8,083 nt of DNA from Chloroflexota bacterium (GTDB lineage Bacteria > Chloroflexota > Dehalococcoidia > Lucifugimonadales > Australimonadaceae). Position 1 is the first letter of the stretch, and every line of letters begins with the position of its first letter. A program made the translations under genes and the position numbers. Location of the stretch: positions 1 to 8,083 of the forward strand of contig JACZSI010000074.1 of assembly GCA_022574265.1 (NCBI GenBank), read 5' to 3'. Positions 5,533 to 8,083 of the stretch are shown piece by piece. A model generated the notes under the pieces. It was not told the origin of the DNA and did no database searches. It worked only from the letters and a program-made list of their open reading frames with translations.

Positions 5533-5561
5533 TTGACACTCACCACATGTAGGGGCATACT
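5533..5561 (+). promoter_or_regulatory. Sigma-70-type promoter of nrdA
   Basis: A perfect TTGACA at 5533-5538 and CATACT at 5556-5561 (4 of 6 to consensus) are separated by the optimal 17 bp. Transcription would begin near 5568, giving a leader of about 80 nt. The second NrdR box fills the spacer, so NrdR binding should block RNA polymerase directly. Confidence 0.75.
5540..5555 (+). promoter_or_regulatory. NrdR box 2 within the nrdA promoter spacer
   Basis: TCACCACATGTAGGGG keeps the CAC, A, AT, TAG and G positions of the NrdR consensus and is weaker in its last four bases. It starts exactly 31 bp after box 1, the roughly three-helical-turn spacing known for paired NrdR boxes. That spacing makes this otherwise modest match convincing. 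Confidence 0.75.
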
Positions 5562-5650
5562 TGCGCTCCGCCGCGCCGCCAAGGCAGCCCTGCGCTCGAC
5601 GTCTCCCACCGCGCAGCTGTCCAGTGGGCGGCCCACAACGGAGGCCCCCG

Positions 5651-8083
5651 ATGACCTATACGCCCCTCGCTCCAACCACCATCGGCGACGACGGCAGCGT
5701 GCTGTCGGCTCCCCCCGCGGCCATGCAGATCCGCAAGCGCAACGGCGGTCTGGAGACCGCTGACGTCATGAAGATCGTCCGCGCGGTCGAGCGCTCCAGC
5801 GGCGGCTTGGGCGACGTCGACCCGCTGCGCGTCGCCACGCGCACCATCAGCGGCCTCTACGACGGCGCGACCACGCGCGAGCTCGACGAGCTGTCCATCC
5901 GCACGGCCGCTTCGCTGATCGCCGAGGAGCCCGAGTACTCGAAGCTCGCCGCCCGCCTGCTGGGCGTCTTCGTCGACAAAGAGGTCCACAACCAAGACAT
6001 CATGGCCTTCTCCCAGTCGGTCAAGGCCGGCTCGGCGCTCGGCCTGATCGACGACGGCGTGGCCCGCTTCGTCTCGGAGAATGCCCGCAAGCTCAACGAC
6101 GCCATCCAGCCTGAGCGCAACACGCTCTTCGAGTACTTCGGCATCCGGACGCTCTACGACCGCTACCTGCTCAAGCACCCCGAGACCCGGCACTCGATCG
6201 AGACGCCGCAGCACTTCTTCCTGCGCGTCGCCTGCGGGCTCACCGAGTCGCCGGCCGAGGCCATCGAGCTCTACGACCTGATGTCGCAGCTCGACTACAT
6301 GCCCAGCTCCCCCACGCTGTTCAACTCCGGCACGCGGCACCCGCAGATGTCCTCGTGCTACCTGCTCGACTCGCCCGAGGACGACCTGGAGTCCATCTAC
6401 AACCGCTACACCGACATCGCCAAGCTCTCCAAGTACGCCGGCGGCATCGGCGTGTCCTTCTCGCGCGTGCGCTCGCGCGGCTCCCTCATCCGCGGCACCA
6501 ACGGCACGTCCAACGGCATCGTGCCGTGGCTCAAGACCCTCGATGCCTCCGTCGCCGCCGTGAACCAGGGCGGCAAGCGCAAGGGCGCGGCCTGCGTGTA
6601 CGTCGAGACGTGGCACGCGGACATCGAGGACTTCCTGGAGCTGCGCGACAACACCGGCGACGAGATGCGCCGCGCCCACAACCTGAACCTCGCCAACTGG
6701 GTGCCCGACATCTTCATGCGCCGCGTCGAAGAGGACGCGGTCTGGTCGCTGTTCGACCCGAAGGTGGTCCCGGAGCTCGTCGACACCTACGGCGAGGCGT
6801 TCGACCGCATCTACGCCGAGGCCGAGGCCGCGGGCCGCTTCGAGCGCCAGCTCCCCGCCCGCGAGCTCTACGCCCGCATGATGCGCACGCTCGCGCAGAC
6901 CGGCAACGGCTGGATGACCTTCAAGGACCCCTCCAACCAGAAGGCCAGCCAGACGCTTCGGCCGGAGAACGTCATCCACCTCTCGAACCTGTGCACGGAG
7001 ATCCTCGAAGTCACCTCGGCGGACGAGACGGCGGTCTGCAACCTCGGCTCGCTCAACCTCGGCCACTTCGTCTTGCCGAACCCCGCTCACCCTGAGCCTG
7101 TCGAAGGGCGTACCCGGAGCGGGACCGCGGCTGGCTTCGACTTCGAGCGGCTCGGCCGGGTGGTCCGCACCGCCGTCCGCTACCTGGACCGCGTGATCGA
7201 CATCAACTTCTACCCGACCGACGCGGCAGGGTACTCGAATGCCCGCTGGCGGCCGGTGGGACTCGGCGTCATGGGCCTCCAGGACGTGTTCTTCAAGCTG
7301 CGGATGCCCTTCGACTCCGATGAGGCCAGCGAGCTCGCCGCCCGTATCCAGGAGGAGGTCTACTTCTGGGCGCTCACCACGTCCAACGAGCTCGCCGAGG
7401 CCCACGGCCCGCACGAGACCTTCGGCGACACGCGCGTCTCCCAGGGCGACTTGCAGTTCGACCTCTGGGGCGTGACGCCCACCAAGCCCGCGTGGGGCGA
7501 GCTCAAGCAGCGCATCGCCCAGTACGGCCTGCGCAACTCGCTGCTCATCGCCATCGCGCCGACGGCCACCATCGCGTCGATCTCCGGCGCGTACGAGTGC
7601 ATCGAGCCCCAGATCTCCAACCTGTTCAAGCGCGAGACGCTCTCCGGAGAGTTCCTCCAGATCAACCACTACCTGGTGACCGACCTGAAGGAGCGCGGTC
7701 TGTGGACCGAGGAGGTCCGCAACAAGATCAAGCTCAGCGAGGGGTCGATCGCCGGCATCGATGAGATCCCCCAAGACCTGCGCGACCTCTACCGGACCGC
7801 ATGGGAGCTGCCGCAGAAGGCACTCATCGACATGGCCGCGGCGCGCGGGCCGTACATCGACCAGAGCCAGTCGCTGAACCTGTTCATGGCCTCACCCACC
7901 ATCGGCAAGCTCTCGTCCATGTACCTCTACGCGTGGAAGTCTGGGCTGAAGACCACCTACTACCTACGCTCGCGCCCGGCCACGCGCATCATGCAGACCA
8001 CCACGACGGCAGAGCCCGCCACGAGCACGGCCACGGCCACAGAGGCAGCGCCGACAGGAGCGACCGCGGTCGCGGAGCTGACG
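5651..8083 (+). CDS. nrdA: Class I ribonucleoside-diphosphate reductase alpha subunit (3' end cut by window edge)
   Basis: The frame runs 811 codons from the ATG at 5651 (GGAGG at 5640-5644) to the window edge without a stop. It reduces ribonucleotides to deoxyribonucleotides for DNA synthesis, using a radical supplied by a beta subunit. An N-terminal ATP-cone (about 25-115, starting IRKRNG) is the dATP/ATP activity switch. C236 in SSCYLLD and C463 in VCNLGS are the reducible pair, and N446, C448 and E450 in NLCTE are the catalytic trio. Y770-Y771 in TTYYLRSRPATRIM match the radical-transfer tyrosines of class I enzymes. The E. coli protein has 761 residues; this one exceeds 811 and ends in a Thr/Ala-rich linker from about 781. 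The C-terminal CxxC tail must lie outside the window. Residues 478-491 are an extra segment encoded by a palindromic element, listed separately. Twin NrdR boxes indicate NrdR repression; an nrdB gene is expected downstream. Confidence 0.95.
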   Translation, partial: MTYTPLAPTTIGDDGSVLSAPPAAMQIRKRNGGLETADVMKIVRAVERSSGGLGDVDPLRVATRTISGLYDGATTRELDELSIRTAASLIAEEPEYSKLAARLLGVFVDKEVHNQDIMAFSQSVKAGSALGLIDDGVARFVSENARKLNDAIQPERNTLFEYFGIRTLYDRYLLKHPETRHSIETPQHFFLRVACGLTESPAEAIELYDLMSQLDYMPSSPTLFNSGTRHPQMSSCYLLDSPEDDLESIYNRYTDIAKLSKYAGGIGVSFSRVRSRGSLIRGTNGTSNGIVPWLKTLDASVAAVNQGGKRKGAACVYVETWHADIEDFLELRDNTGDEMRRAHNLNLANWVPDIFMRRVEEDAVWSLFDPKVVPELVDTYGEAFDRIYAEAEAAGRFERQLPARELYARMMRTLAQTGNGWMTFKDPSNQKASQTLRPENVIHLSNLCTEILEVTSADETAVCNLGSLNLGHFVLPNPAHPEPVEGRTRSGTAAGFDFERLGRVVRTAVRYLDRVIDINFYPTDAAGYSNARWRPVGLGVMGLQDVFFKLRMPFDSDEASELAARIQEEVYFWALTTSNELAEAHGPHETFGDTRVSQGDLQFDLWGVTPTKPAWGELKQRIAQYGLRNSLLIAIAPTATIASISGAYECIEPQISNLFKRETLSGEFLQINHYLVTDLKERGLWTEEVRNKIKLSEGSIAGIDEIPQDLRDLYRTAWELPQKALIDMAAARGPYIDQSQSLNLFMASPTIGKLSSMYLYAWKSGLKTTYYLRSRPATRIMQTTTTAEPATSTATATEAAPTGATAVAELT
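7082..7123 (+). repeat. In-frame palindromic element inserted within nrdA
   Basis: CCCGCTC at 7082-7088 and GAGCGGG at 7117-7123 form a perfect 7-bp inverted repeat bounding exactly 42 nt, or 14 codons, in frame. The interior has a second inverted pair, CCCT (7090-7093) with AGGG (7105-7108), and reads CCTGAGCCTGTCGAAGG. I recognise that core as a dispersed repeat common in GC-rich genomes. It encodes PAHPEPVEGRTRSG in a loop between LNLGHFV and FDFERL, where NrdA proteins normally have only a few residues. Confidence 0.75.

Larger units (their letters stand above)
5305..5650. other. Intergenic region between the OsmC gene and nrdA
   Basis: This 346-bp stretch has no supported gene. Its first third carries the palindromic repeats. 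The middle (about 5411-5500) is GC-rich without recognisable signal. The last part holds two NrdR boxes, the nrdA promoter and a leader of about 80 nt. Confidence 0.7.

Noticed and set aside
5540..7774. A 744-codon open frame on the minus strand opposite nrdA
   Set aside because: It is an antisense shadow produced by high GC3. It is rich in Val, Leu, Asp, Gly and Arg with no family pattern, and lies over a clearly recognisable NrdA.

Overview
The window is high-GC bacterial DNA with strong G/C third-position codon bias. Several features point to Chloroflexota (Dehalococcoidia- or Thermomicrobia-like) or a deep actinobacterial lineage: an F420-type split-barrel protein, a perfect extended -10 promoter, dispersed GC-rich palindromes, and a class I NrdA with twin NrdR boxes. 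No marker gene here settles the phylum, so this is an inference. I see no tRNA, rRNA, CRISPR array, transposase or phage gene.

Layout. Positions 1-882 (minus strand, running off the left edge) encode a metallo-beta-lactamase-fold protein. Its HxHxxH motif survives but most later metal ligands are substituted. It is read from a good promoter in an unusually AT-rich patch (about 905-1000). Positions 1191-1541 (minus) encode a small unknown membrane protein. Positions 1724-2251 (plus) encode a DUF385/nitroreductase-like split-barrel protein that appears to be read from a leaderless transcript.

Positions 2404-5304 form a three-gene plus-strand cluster: a soluble acyl-ACP-desaturase-type diiron protein, a cyclopropane-fatty-acid-synthase-type SAM methyltransferase, and an OsmC-family peroxidase. 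The OsmC reading frame is interrupted by one in-frame TGA, exactly where the family carries its first catalytic cysteine. A SECIS-like hairpin follows immediately. The best reading is one selenoprotein gene (4783-5304), which ordinary gene callers would split or truncate. The inferred logic is that one enzyme introduces a double bond, the next converts it to a cyclopropane or methyl branch, and the third removes organic or lipid hydroperoxides.

Positions 5305-5650 are non-coding. The first part holds a cluster of palindromic repeats. The second holds the nrdA promoter with two NrdR boxes 31 bp apart. Positions 5651-8083 encode NrdA, the class I ribonucleotide reductase large subunit, running off the right edge. 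Its gene contains an exactly 42-nt, in-frame segment bounded by a perfect 7-bp inverted repeat. That segment is translated and looks like a dispersed palindromic element inserted into an essential enzyme.

The two items most worth following are the putative Sec-OsmC with its hairpin, and the translated palindromic element in nrdA.
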